Positions 1 through 11,822 of a stretch of DNA of 64,000 nucleotides are shown here, piece by piece (the first letter of the stretch is position 1; every line of letters starts with the position of its first letter). Origin of the DNA: Nipponacmea schrenckii (lineage: Eukaryota > Mollusca > Gastropoda > Lottiidae); contig JAUJPP010000001.1 in the NCBI GenBank assembly GCA_030562195.1, positions 13,136,472-13,200,471 of the forward strand. The letters are read 5' to 3'. The notes below the pieces were generated by a model, which saw only the letters and a list, made by a program, of their open reading frames with translations, ran no database searches and was not told the DNA's origin. Position numbers and translations under genes: made by a program.

Positions 1-1
1 G

Positions 2-845
2 ATCCATATTTCGGAAACCCGCATGATTGTGGTGACCGTACAGTCTGCTCCATCAACTAGCAAGCCACTACCAATTACCAATCGTTTTTCGGCTCTTACC
101 AAATCTTCTAAGAAACGTCTGCACTCCCCTCCAATCGCAGAACAATTTTCACCAGAAATTCTACCAACTACTTAACGACATATCACAAATACCGATTCCA
201 CGACACATCTTTCTTCTTCTGTCTCACCTTTACCCCAGTCACCTATAACTAGAGCTGACAACCAATAGAGAACCCCGAAACCAAATCCAAAAACACTTAG
301 ACAATCTGTTGGCACCAGGCGACGCCTGAGTTTAGGCCACCAACCAGCCAATAAACCACGAAGAAACGATCATGATAATAAAAATCTGATTGGAGCCTTC
401 CGGAAATCTTGAATCTGTTCATCGGTTCATCCAATATCTCTCGTGTACCAGAAATAGACCTCAACACCCACCCAAGCTGAATCCTACCCAGGATCACACA
501 TCCGTCATATCTTTAATATCCCTTTTAAGGCTGAACCCACCAATGTACCAGAAAAGGTTATCTTCCATGTAGGCATCGACAACAGACATCTATAAACAAA
601 TTTTGGAACTTCTGAACCTCTCCAAATCTACATTCCCTGCAGCTACCATTTATGCAACCCAAATACCATTTACTACCAGTTTACAAAGAGACGAGCCCCA
701 TGCTACAGAAAATCTCCGCCGTTACAATAATTTGATCTACCATAAGCCTTCTCCTGTTTCCACTACCATCCCAAAGTTCAATGGTCGACGTCTGCTCCGA
801 TCACGTCCACTAGACGGCCTCCACTGCTGGAATTCTTTACATTAA
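2..845 (+). pseudogene. CR1-like LINE ORF1 relic with SGNH/esterase-like segment
   Basis: A decayed reading frame runs from base 2 to about 597 with several in-frame stops, then continues after a one-base shift from 603 to 845. The first part is Ser/Pro/Arg-rich linker. The end has the pattern of an SGNH/GDSL esterase core: a hydrophobic strand with HVGIDN near 575 (block III normally GxND), then FPAATI and IPFTTS, then YNN. Esterase domains are known in ORF1 of CR1-like non-LTR retrotransposons, which is the basis for the name. The catalytic Asp/His end is not seen and the left end leaves the window. It could also be another retroelement gag-like protein. Confidence 0.4.
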
Positions 846-1304
846 ATGGGATACCATTTAAACTAGACGCGGGAGGAAGTATTCTAAAATTCGAGGGCTC
901 AGTGCAACAGGTTGTCATGTCCAAAAGTGTCATTTTGAGAAAAATGCATTTTAATTTTAGATAGGCCGTGAAAAAAAAGTTATGTGTTGATTATCACAAT
1001 TTTTATTGAAAATAAACTTTGTAATTGACTAATAATTTAAGAATTTATAACAATGAACAGTTGTGTGCATTAAACACTTGAAGGACATATCATTTTGTGG
1101 TAAAAAAATATGGAAAATAAAATGGACATAAGGTTTTTATCTAAACCTTGGGTTGGTCAAACTTTAACCACTAGTCGAAAAAACATTTTCAATATATGAA
1201 ACATAAATTGAAACAAATACAAACTAGAACTGTGAACAGTACTGAGAGTGGCAAACAACTCCTGTGGGGCCACTTGATACAAGGTCACATGATATAGCCT
1301 TTTT
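846..1304. other. AT-rich stretch without a gene
   Basis: No convincing coding sequence. Bases 888-945 are an inverted copy of 4487-4540, next to the Penelope fragment. From about 1225 the sequence resembles the head of the retroposons at 5007 and 6482 (ACTAGAACTGTGAACAG). Confidence 0.5.
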
Positions 1305-3447
1305 TATACGCCCACATAGAAATGTGGACGTATATTGTTGTCGCCCCTGTCCGTCGGTCCGTTGGTCCGTCGGTCCGTTGGTCCGTCGGTCCGTCTGTCA
1401 ACAATTGTTTGTGGACACTGTAGAGACTACAGTTTTTATTGGAATTTCTTGAAACTTGGTATACTTGTTTATAATCACTCAAGGAAGAACCCTATCGATT
1501 TTGGTATGATTCCGAAAAAAATTCCTGGAATTCTTGGACTTTGAATTTCAAATTGTTCTGTTTGTAAACAAAAGCTTGTGGACACTGTAGAGACTCCATT
1601 TCTTTATGAATCTTTTTGTAACTTGGTATATTTGTTTATTACCATCCAAGGAAGACCCCTATTGATTTTGATATGATTCTGAAAAAAATTCCTGGAATTC
1701 TGGAACTTGGAATTTCGAATGTACTGTTTCTCATCCGTCTGTCAACAATTGTTTGTGGACACTGTAGAGACTACAGTTTTTATTGGATCTTCTTGAAACT
1801 TGGTATACATGTTTATTACCATTCAACGAAGACCCCTATCGATTTTGGTATGATTCCGAAAAAAATTCCTGGAATTCTTGAACTTTGAATTTCAAATTGT
1901 TCTGTTTGATAACAAAAGCTTGTGGACACTGTAGAGACTCCATTTTTTTATGAATCTTTTTGTAACTTGGTATATTTGTTTATAACCATCCAAGGAAGAA
2001 CCCTATTGATTTTGATATGATTCTGAAAAAAATTCCTGGAATTCTGGGACTTGGAATTTCGAATTGTACTGTTTGTCATCCGTCTGTCAATAATTGTTTG
2101 TGGACACTGTAGAGACTACAGTTTTTATTGGATTTTCTTGAAACTTGGTATACATGTTTATTATCATTCAATGAAGACCCCTATTGATTTTGGTATGATT
2201 CCGAAAAAAATTCCTGGAATTCTTGGATTTGAATTTCAAATTGTTCTGTTTGTAAACAAAAGCTTGTGGACACTGTAGAGACTCCATTTCTTTATGAATC
2301 TTTTTGTAACTTGGTATATTTGTTTATTACCATCCAAGGAAGACCCCTATTGATTTTGATATGATTCTGAAAAAAATTCCTGGAATTCTGGAACTTGGAA
2401 TTTCAAATTGTACTGTTTGTCATCCGTCTGTCAACAATTGTTTGTGGACACTGTGGAGACTACAGTTTTTATTGGATTTTCTTGAAACTTGGTATATATG
2501 TTTTTATCATTCAATGAAGACCCCTATCGATTTTGGTATAATTCCAAAAAAAATTCCTGGAATTCTGGGACTTGGAATTCGAAGTTGTTCTGTCTGTCTA
2601 CAATTGCTTGTTGGCACTCTAGAGACTACAGTTTTTGATAGATCTCTTTGAAACTTTGTTTTTATATGCCCACATAGAAATATGGACGTATATTGTTGTC
2701 GCCCCTGTCTGGAATTCTGTGACTTGGAAAAATTCCTGGGATCTCTTTGAAACTTTGTATACAATATGTTTATTATCACTCAAGAAAAAACCAATATCAA
2801 TTTGGTCTGATTACGAAAAGAATTCCTGGAATTCTGTGACTTGGAAAAATTCCTGGAATTCTGGGACTTGGAATTTAAAGTTTTCTGTGTGTCGTCAATT
2901 GCTTGTAGACAATGCAGGAAGTACAGTTTTTTATATACCCAAATGGAAATTCGGAAGTATAATGTTGTTGCCCCTGTCCATCCGTCTGTTCGTCTGTCAG
3001 CCCGTTTGTTTGTGGACACTGTAGAGACTACAGTTTTTATAGAATTTTCTCATACTTGTTCATTATCATCTAAGGCAGACCCCTATTGATTTTTGTTTGA
3101 TTATGAAAGAAATTCCTTCAATTCTGGAACTTTGGTTTTAAAAATTTGTTCTGTCTTTCAACCATTTCTTGTGGACACTGTACAAACTATATTCTATAAA
3201 CTAAAAACTTCTTTAATACCAACCAAGGAAGAAGAAGATTTTGGTAGGATTCCAAAAAGAATTCCTGGAATTCTGGGAATTTCAAATTGTTCTGTTTGTC
3301 AACAAATGCTTTTTGATTTTTTTACTGAATGCAATACAATATAGTTAACTTCCAAGTTCCGTGTAAATCAGGAACCAGCTGTAATTGGACTTTTACTTTT
3401 ACAATCAAAGCTATCAGTGGGCGTATGTTACCTTGCCTGGCAAGCTA
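1305..3447 (+). mobile_element. Pearl-like (HINE-type) element with ~170-bp tandem core
   Basis: It opens with a hairpin at 1305-1334 (TATACGCCCACAT, short loop, ATGTGGACGTATA), followed by GTCGCCCCTGTCCGTC and an 8-bp CCGTYGGT run. The core is about ten copies of a ~170-bp monomer containing GTGGACACTGTAGAGACT, alternating as ~345-bp dimers. The right end has CAGTGGGCGTATGTTA and a small stem CTTGCC/GGCAAG (to 3447). ATACGCCCAC occurs inverted near both ends. Pearl/HINE elements of bivalves have this plan: subterminal inverted repeats, tandem core and terminal stem-loop. A second partial head lies at 2663-2692. Short open frames in the array are repeat artefacts. Confidence 0.55.
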
Positions 3448-4411
3448 TCTTTAAACACTCAAAACAAACTTTTTTAACAACCATTATAAGCATATGTATG
3501 AACAGCTTAGGTCAAGTACATTATTTGACTTGAAAATTATTAAGGTAATTGAAGGTCAAGGTCCCTTGATATAGCCTTTTGAATTTTTTTAAAAACTAAA
3601 ACGGGTATAAAAAAATTGTTGTTGACCATTATAGGCCTATGTGTGGATAGCAAAGGTCAAGAACATTCTACTTGTAAAAATTCAGGGTCATTGAAGGTCA
3701 AGGTCATTTGATATAATTGTTGTCGTTCATAATAGGCATATGTGTGGATAGCTTAGGTCAAGAACACCCTACTTGAAAAAATTAAGGGTCATTGAAGGTC
3801 AAGGTCATTGTATTTGGCCTTTTGAATTTTCAAAAAAATTCAATCGGGCATTAAAAAGATTTAAATTTGAAAATCAAAATTCTGTTCCCAACAAGTTTTC
3901 GATAAAGTAACAAGGTTTCGAAAAACACCAAAATCGGACAAATCGGATAAAAATTAGGGAACTTATTAAAATTTTGCTGAATGTGACCGTTCTGTGATGA
4001 CACATTCCGGTATCACTTCCGGTTTGGATTTTTTTATTCTAAAAGGGTTCTAATTATGCCTGATAGTATATATGTATAGCTTTTGTACTGATTTCTTACA
4101 TACACCGGAAGCTGGGTGACCCAACGCGGTTCTAAAAAACCGGAAGTTCTCACGCAAGAACCGGAAGTGGTAAAAAAAAATTTATGATGCGGTTCTATTT
4201 CTATAGGCGACTTCTCTATATTCTGTAATTTTCAAAGCGATCAAAGTTATGCAATTATTCAATTATTATTATGCAATTACTAACTACTGATGCATAAAAA
4301 TTTTAGTTTTATATATTCATTTTCTATTCCAGTACGTATCTTATCGTATTTTTCAAACCAAATGTCTATACCATTTTCGAGATGGGCTAGGGAGCTTCCC
4401 GAAAAAAAAAA
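3448..4411 (+). mobile_element. Tail of poly(A)-tailed retroposon family, copy 1
   Basis: No gene. It contains TTGAAGGTCAAGGTCA blocks (about 3550, 3690 and 3800), several CCGGAAGT words (about 4010-4165), and the family 3' end GGGCTAGGGAGCTTCCC followed by poly(A) near 4400. The pearl-like element appears to be inserted in its 5' half, because a matching head occurs at about 1225. Confidence 0.5.
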
Positions 4412-4428
4412 AGTCTAATGAAAACAAA

Positions 4429-4455
4429 GAGTGGCAAATTTCTAATTTGCCACTC
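4429..4455. repeat. Perfect 11-bp stem hairpin
   Basis: GAGTGGCAAAT and its reverse complement ATTTGCCACTC are separated by 5 bases. It sits between the poly(A) of the retroposon and the Penelope fragment. The GAGYGTGGCAA-type word also starts the neighbouring retroposons (about 1244, 5025, 6499). Confidence 0.6.
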
Positions 4456-4554
4456 AATTATGAAGTGGACTAACATTGTGATGAACCTATTTTCTCAAAT
4501 TTTGGACATAACAACTTGTAGCACTAAGCCCTCGAATTAGGTCAAACAATTCTA

Positions 4555-4878
4555 AATCTTAGCCCACGTAAACTTTCTCCCGTTGAAGAAAGACTTTTGG
4601 ATCGCGGATTGACTTTTATTCCCATGGCAAAGCCAATTTTGTCATCGGTACAAGAAATTCAGCGAATATTCAAACTCAATTTTTTCTTTCGAGAACGCTT
4701 TGGTCGCGGAAAACGTACTAATTTTGTTAAAAAGACTGGTTGGAATCCACCAGACAGCACAATATACAATGGTATTATTTATATTTCCAATGAAATGTTT
4801 GAAGAAGTCACTTGGTTACCTTTGGTAGACGAGAAGAACAATTTTGAGCGTAGGGCATTGAATAAATTAAAGAATTAA
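4555..4878 (+). pseudogene. Penelope-like element, N-terminal ORF fragment
   Basis: An open frame of about 107 codons without a local start begins NLSPRKLS, followed by LLDRGLTFIP, KLNFFFRERF and KKTGWNPP. This order (N-L-S-x3-L-S, LL.[KR]GL.F.P, a basic FF motif, then a W-x-PP motif) is the conserved segment ahead of the reverse transcriptase in Penelope-like elements. It stops at TAA 4876-4878 and no reverse transcriptase or GIY-YIG domain follows, so it is a 3'-truncated fragment. An inverted ~50-bp repeat (888-945 versus 4487-4540) ends just upstream. Confidence 0.6.
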
Positions 4879-5006
4879 ACTATATTTTTTAATTAGATAA
4901 GCAGTTAAGTAATCAAAATCATTATCGCGAACTAGACAGACCAATTTTCATGGAAACATCTATAAGAATCAACGATATTTTGACAATTTTAGTTCCAAAA
5001 AAAAAC
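4879..5006. other. Short AT-rich spacer
   Basis: Nothing recognisable. It ends in AAAAAAAAC at the head of the next retroposon. Confidence 0.5.
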
Positions 5007-6481
5007 TAGAACTGTGAACAGCTCCGAGCGTGGCAACTGTGCGTTATCCCATGGATTTCGAACATTTTGAAACTTCTAACCTGCTAGCTTTCAATTCCGG
5101 TACTTTTCAGCCTACAATTGTAAGCGTAAACTTTCCGCTATATAGGCAATTTTTTCTACTATAAGTTTCTACTATCAGTTCCTTATTAGATTTTTGTACA
5201 TGTCTAAGATTTCGGTAGGATATTTACATAAATTCCAAACTAAAATTTAAGTAGGTAGTAAGATGTCAATTTGTCATGAAATTTAAACTCTCTATATTCA
5301 AATTTAAACATTATTTTGTAACTTTGGTTGTAATTAACATAGAGAGAAAGAAAATTCAAGCTATGTGATAATTTGCTAATTCACAGCTTTATAAAGAGAT
5401 ATTTTTTGAATTTGTATGCAAAAATTTTACAAAAAAATAAATAAATTTAATTAGCAATTGGAATTTTTTTCTTCTCGAGGGATGCAAATTATTTTGTATA
5501 GCTAATGTACTGTTTTTGCTTACATTCTTGAATTACACGGGATGTAGAGTCGCCTGAAATGAGATAAAAAAAAAAAACGGAAGTCCCCACGCCCAAACCG
5601 GAAGTGATCAAAAATTTTGATGATATATTTTTAATTGTGTTGCGTATCTATCTATATCCTGTAAATTTCAGATCGATCCGAACATTAGAGCCCGAAAGTG
5701 TAACATAACCATCCAAAATTGCAAAATAGTCAGATTTCGGTGGGCTATAAAACCGGAAGTTAATATTTGTCATGCAATATCAGCACATCTATAGACAGCT
5801 GAGGTCAATGACATTCTACATCTCAAATGTCAAGGTCATTTAAGGTCAAGGTCACGAGATATAGAGTTTTAAATTTTCAAAAAATTCGAACGGGCATAAA
5901 AAAAATTCAAATTCGAAAATCAAAATTCTGTTCCCAACATTTTTTAGATAAAGTATCAAGGTAACGATAAACACCAAAATCATAAAAATCGGTTAATAAT
6001 TGGCGGACTTATTAAATTTTTAAGAAAATTTTCCATTTTTGAAAACTGCGCATGCGCAACATTCAATTTAATTTTTCTTCATCTCAGGGGATTAAAATCA
6101 TTTAGTATAGCTAAAATATACTGATTTTGTTTAGAATCTTGAATTACATCGGAAGCAGGGTCGCCCGACATGAGACGAAAAAACCGGAAGTCCCCACGCC
6201 CAAACCGGAAGTGATCAAAAAATTTTGATGATGTAGTTTTAATTGCGCTGCCTATCTATCTATATCCTGTAAATTTCAGACCGATGCGACTATTAGGGCC
6301 CGAGCTAGCTTGAAATCTTATTTGCATATTATGCAATTAGCCACTTTCGGTTTAGCGAAAATTACATGTTAGATATTCATTTTTGATTCCAGCCCATATA
6401 AAAACCATTGGTGAATACAGAAATAGTCTATCTTTTTCCGTTTGGGCTAGCGAGCTTCCCAAAAAAAAAAAAAAAAAAAAA
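5007..6481 (+). mobile_element. Poly(A)-tailed retroposon, copy 2
   Basis: Head ACTAGAACTGTGAACAG, then CTCCGAGCGTGGCAACT. The 3' end is GGGCTAGCGAGCTTCCC plus about 22 A. It has no open frame. It carries TCAAGGTCA words (about 5840), CCGGAAGT words (about 5600, 5753, 6184, 6205) and TGCGCATGCGCA at 6047-6058. It joins copy 3 head to tail. A poly(A) tail implies retroposition, but no promoter, tRNA head or encoded protein was recognised, so the class is open. Confidence 0.6.
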
Positions 6482-7812
6482 ACTAGAACTGTGAACAGCT
6501 CCGAGCGTGGCAACTATGCGTTATCCCATGGATTTCGAACATTTTGAAACTTCTAACCTGCTAGCTTTCAATTCCGGTACTTTTCAGCCTCCAATTGTGG
6601 AACAAGCGTAACAATATTGTTAGATCTATAGACAGCTGATGTCAAGGCCATTCTATATGGAAAATTTCAAGGTCATTGAAGGTGAAGGTCACAATATTTA
6701 GAATTTCAAATTTTTTAAAAATTCAAACGGGCATAAATAATAAATGACGGACTAATTAAATTTTAAAGAAAATTTGCCATTCTCGGAAAAATGGCGCATG
6801 CGCAACTAGCAATTGGAATTTTTTTCTTCTCGGGGGATACAAATTATTTTGTATAGCTAATATATACTTTTTTTGCTTAAATTCTTGAATTACACGGGAT
6901 GTAGGGTCGCCTGAAATGAGATAAAAAACCGGAAGTCCCCACGCCCAAACCGGAAGTGATCAAAAAATTTTGATGATATATTTTTAATTGTGTTGCGTAT
7001 TTATCTATATCCTGTAAATTTCAGATCGATCCGAACATTAGAGCCCGAAAGTGTAATATAACCGTCCAAAATTGCAAAATAGTCAGATTTCGGTGGGCTA
7101 TAAAACCGGAAGTTAATATTTGTCATGCAATAACAGCACATCTATAGACAGCTGAGGTCAAGGACATTCTACATCTCAAATGTCAAGGTCATTGAAGGTC
7201 AAGGTCACGAGATATAGAGTTTTAAATTTTTGAAAAATTCGAACGGGCATAAAAAAAATTCAAATTCGAAAATCAAAATTCTGTTCCCAACATTTTTTAG
7301 ATAAAGTATCAAGGTTTCGATAAACACCAAAATCATAAAAATCGGTTAATAATTGGCGGACTTATTAAATTTTTAAGAAAATTTGCCATTTTTGAAAACT
7401 GCGCATGCGCAACATTCAATTTAATTTTTCTTCATCTCAGGGGATTAAAATCATTTAGTATAGCTAAAATATACTGATTTTGTTTAGAATCTTGAATTAC
7501 ATCGGAAGCAGGGTCGCCCGACATGAGACGAAAAAACCGGAAGTCCCCACGCCCAAACCGGAAGTGATCAAAAAATTTTGATGATGTAGTTTTAATTGCG
7601 CTGCCTATCTATCTATATCCTGTAAATTTCAGACCGATGCGACCATTAGGGCCCGGGCTAGCTTGAAATCTTATTTGCATATTATGCAATTAGCCACTTT
7701 CGGTTTAGCAAAAATTTCATGTTAGACATTCATTTTTGATTCCAGCCCATATAAAAACCATTGGTGAAAACAGAAATAGTCCATCTTTTTCCGTTTGGGC
7801 TAGCGAGCTTCC

Positions 7813-7847
<35 letters not shown>

Positions 7848-7848
7848 A
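6482..7848 (+). mobile_element. Poly(A)-tailed retroposon, copy 3
   Basis: The head is almost identical to copy 2, and the same 3' end is followed by about 30 A. The interior has one inserted or lost block relative to copy 2, with GCGCATGCGC at 6794-6803 and again at 7401-7410. Similarity between the copies is very high by eye over about 7100-7800 versus 5700-6460, so the tandem is recent. Confidence 0.6.
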
Positions 7849-8752
7849 CTAGAATTGCTTACAATTATGAACGTATTTCGAGAGCCTTAAAATATTATGT
7901 AGGCTAAATTTGCAATGACCTACATCTAGACAATATAATGGATATCAGTTTACCTAGTTTTCAAAGTCATAAAATAATTAGGTCACACCTTCCGTAACGG
8001 TTAATGATGGCGAAAATATGAAAATTATCAATTTTTGCTGTATTTAAGTACACTTATCTCTATGAATTTTTTAAGTAAGCCAAATTAAAAAATATCTACT
8101 CTTAGACAATATATTGAATATTATTTGACCTAATTTTCAAGGTCATAGATTAAGTGGGTCACACCTTCCGTAGCCGTTAAAGTGACCTAATTTTGAAAAA
8201 ATCGAAATTTAAATAATTCGAAAGAAAATACGAAATTTGAAAATCGGTCTCCAAGAAAAGGTAGATAATGATCTATTGTATCTATGTGCTAAATTTCATC
8301 AAAATCGGTCTATCAGTAGTGTCTGAATTTCGGATTTAAGAATTGTAACGAAAATTCAAAATGGCGGCCGATATGGCAGCTTGACCTAATTATTTAGGTC
8401 AAATCAATTACTATTGACAAGTTATTTATAAAACAGTTTTCACTTTTCACCTAGCAGTTATAGACCGGAAGTTACGTAATTACGTCATTTGAGGCTAAAC
8501 CGGAAGTGGAATTTTTATTTTCACATTTTTTCAAAAATTATAAACATATCGCCTATCAACTGGTAAAGTTTCAAAATTTTACCATTTATATTAAAGGAGA
8601 AATCACGGTCTGAAATTTTTGCCGATGACCCTTGAATATTGAATTGCAAATCGTGGGTAAAATAATTAATCTAATTGCATAAAACCTATAATTGTTAGTT
8701 GACAAATACATTGAAGTTTTCAAATCTGAAAATCCGGTCAAAATCGAACTGA
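7849..8752. repeat. Related non-coding repeat
   Basis: AT-rich with no gene. It contains AAAATGGCGGCCGATATGGC near 8355, GGTCACACCTTCCGTA twice (about 7984 and 8158), and CCGGAAGT words near 8464 and 8500. It is cut by the gap at 8753. Confidence 0.4.
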
Positions 8753-9252
8753 NNNNNNNNNNNNNNNNNNNNNNNNNNNNNNNNNNNNNNNNNNNNNNNN
8801 NNNNNNNNNNNNNNNNNNNNNNNNNNNNNNNNNNNNNNNNNNNNNNNNNNNNNNNNNNNNNNNNNNNNNNNNNNNNNNNNNNNNNNNNNNNNNNNNNNNN
8901 NNNNNNNNNNNNNNNNNNNNNNNNNNNNNNNNNNNNNNNNNNNNNNNNNNNNNNNNNNNNNNNNNNNNNNNNNNNNNNNNNNNNNNNNNNNNNNNNNNNN
9001 NNNNNNNNNNNNNNNNNNNNNNNNNNNNNNNNNNNNNNNNNNNNNNNNNNNNNNNNNNNNNNNNNNNNNNNNNNNNNNNNNNNNNNNNNNNNNNNNNNNN
9101 NNNNNNNNNNNNNNNNNNNNNNNNNNNNNNNNNNNNNNNNNNNNNNNNNNNNNNNNNNNNNNNNNNNNNNNNNNNNNNNNNNNNNNNNNNNNNNNNNNNN
9201 NNNNNNNNNNNNNNNNNNNNNNNNNNNNNNNNNNNNNNNNNNNNNNNNNNNN
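8753..9252. other. Assembly gap (500 N)
   Basis: Exactly 500 unknown bases, so a fixed-size scaffold gap of unknown true length. Any open frame across it is meaningless. Confidence 0.99.
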
Positions 9253-10008
9253 ATTTTCAATATAAAATGTTCTTGACCTCATCTATCCACTGGTATGCTT
9301 TAAATGGTTGCCAAACTCTAACTTTCGGTTTTATAGGCATCTAAAAATTTACATCTATGTCATCTTTGGACGGCTGTATCACAATCTCTAGGCGTCTCTA
9401 GCGTACTTAAGAGTTGAATTTTACAAATTATCAATGACCATTTGCTTCTCTTTTTAACGATATATAACAAAAATTCATAATTATATTTTTTAAAATATTG
9501 GTTTTATTTTTCGAATGAGGATCTAACTCTTTATGTTTATATTCCCCATCAATATGGATTTTAAAAATACAAAAGGACTTGATTATCTCTATTTAAATAT
9601 ATATGACATGGAAAGTTTAATACAAAATTATAGATTGTTTAATTTCGCAAAATTAAACGACAAGTCCTATTTTTCTGCTAAAATAAGTGATTTTTGTGGT
9701 TACCATGATTGACAGGTGTTAAATGAAGGTAATACAACAATGATAATAAAACTATTGGTATGAACTTTTCACACAGAGGTCATTTAGCTATACATTACAA
9801 ATTTATCTCATTATGTAATTTTTTTAAATTTGAATTGATATTATTGCAATGTGCTTGTCCTCAGTTTTCTAACAATATCTTTATTTTAGTTTTAGACCGT
9901 AAACTGTTGAAAAAACAGACGATGGAAAATAAGCGATTTTAATATTTTTTTTAGTTCTACTTAACTTAAAGACAAAATTCGAACATATTAATAATGTACA
10001 AATTCACT
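9253..10008 (+). repeat. Direct repeat, left copy (~757 bp)
   Basis: Matches 15553-16310 almost base for base, with a few substitutions and one-base indels. It starts exactly at the gap edge and ends at the gypsy junction. A shared 60-codon open frame (9760-9942 and 16061-16243) has no recognisable family and is probably chance. Confidence 0.9.
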
Positions 10009-10024
10009 GCGATACATCTACAGT

Positions 10025-11822
10025 TTATAATCGAAGGCGACTTGTATTTTCCCTTTGCTCGTTTCTTCCACATTGGACACAATGATTTCGGGAGAGCCCA
10101 TCAGCGTTTCTGTGTACGAAACCATGACGATGCTGTATTGTAAACTCATACCCAGCCAATATTTCCAACCATCTTGCGACCTGTCCTTCGGGATTCCTGA
10201 AATTCATCAACCAGGTTAAGGCGCCAAGGTCAGTTCTAACCAGAAATGGTCTCCCGTATAGATATGGTCGAAAATGTTTAATCATTTTAACAACTGCTAA
10301 CAATTCCCTTCTTGTGACACAATATTTTCTTTCGGCATTCGACAAACTCTTGCTAGCATAAACAATCACTCGCTCTTGATTATTGAAAATTTGAGAGAGT
10401 ACGCCTCCGATTCCATAGCCGCTAGCATCTGTGTATAGAATGAATGATGTAGAAGGATCAGGATAAGCCAATATTGGAGCCGTTATTAGTTTTGTTTTAA
10501 GAGAATTAAAGGCATCTTCTTGTTCTGCTTCCCAGTGATATGGTTGGTCTTTTTGTGTAAGTCTGTTTAGTGGTGAAGCTAATTTTGAAAATTGATGAAT
10601 AAATCTTCTATAGTATGAACATAAACCAAGAAAACTTTTTAGTTCGTGTAGATCTTTGGGTCTTTTACAATTCTTTACAACTACTATCTTCGCAGGGTCT
10701 GTTGATATTCCCTTTTCAGAAACTATGTGGCCCAAATATTGAACTTCCTTCTGGAACAGGAAACACTTCTTAGCCTTCAGTTTCAAACCAGCGGTTTTTA
10801 ATCTATTGAAAACTTGTGTCAAATCAAAAGGTTTTCGAAAACACTATTACATCATCCAAATATATGAGACATATCTCCCACTGTAGTCCAGCCAACACTC
10901 GTTCCATCAATCTTTCGAATGTGGATGGAGCATTACAAAGTCCGAATGGCATTACTTTGAATTGATATAAGCCTTGATAAGTCGTAAATGCTGTCTTGGC
11001 TACATCTTCAGGATCCATAGCCACCTGCCAATATCCAGCAGCCAAGTCGAGTGTAGAGAACCAGGATACTCCATGCAAGGCATCTAAAGTTTCATCTATG
11101 CGGGGAAGAGGATATACATCTTTTTCTGTAACGCTGTTCAGCTTCCTGTAATCAATACAAAACCGGGTAGAGCCATCTTTCTTGCGAACGAGGACTATTG
11201 GACTTGCCCATGGACTGCAAGACTCTTCGATTACATTTTGTTTTAACATTTTCTTAAGAGCATCTTCTACTTCCTTTTTCTGATGAAGAGGTACACGTCT
11301 CGGTCTTTGTTTAATTGGAAGGGCTGAGCCAGAATTTATTTTGTGCATCACTGCATTGGTCCTTCCTAGCTCGAAGTCATCTTTGGCAAAAGAAGCCTTA
11401 TAATCTATCATGAACTGTTTCAACTTTTGGACTTGGTTTTGATCCAGGTTTGTCTTGGACCTTTCAAACAGCTCATGGAGATGTTCAGGTAATTTTATCT
11501 TGTCTGACTGAATGGCGTCTTCATCTTTTATAACTTGGTCAATAAAGCAAAGTTTTCCTATATTACTAGATTTAAATATAGTTACTGGTTCAGTAGATAC
11601 ATTCATTATCCTGACAGGAACTGCTAAACAATGTGAAGTTATCAACCCATCTTTTTCAATAAGATGAGGATGTGGTTCGACCAGCGCTATACCTCCGTGT
11701 AGCTTGTTTCGCACCTCTTCATGAATTTTGTCCGAAATTATCATCTCAACACCAGCTGGAATAGTGATATTTCTTATTGATGTTACATAGCAAAGTTTTA
11801 ACACTTCTTCCAGATGTAGATC
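10025..11822 (-). pseudogene. pol: Gypsy pol: reverse transcriptase and RNase H
   Basis: The RT part (about 11820-10824) shows VRKKDGSTRFCIDYRKLN, LDLAAGYWQ, FGLCNAPSTF and the catalytic IYLDD. RNase H (about 10822-10025) follows with QYLGH, LYTDASGYGIGG (first Asp), RRELLAVV (Glu) and RTDLGALTWL, where the usual TDHxAL His is Leu. One extra T in a TTTT run near 10826 shifts the frame between the two. After NADGLSRNH only about 20 residues remain, and no HHCC/DDE integrase is present. As in active relatives the product would copy the RNA genome into DNA, but this copy cannot make an intact protein. Confidence 0.88.

Noticed and set aside
1264..3344. Many 60-130-codon frames over the pearl-like array
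   Set aside because: They repeat with the ~170-bp unit on both strands and carry no domain.
8586..9282. Open frames running through the N gap
   Set aside because: Frames exist only because N cannot make stops.
9760..9942. 60-codon frame conserved in both copies of the 757-bp repeat
   Set aside because: Conservation is explained by the recent duplication; no family, no start context, AT-rich composition.
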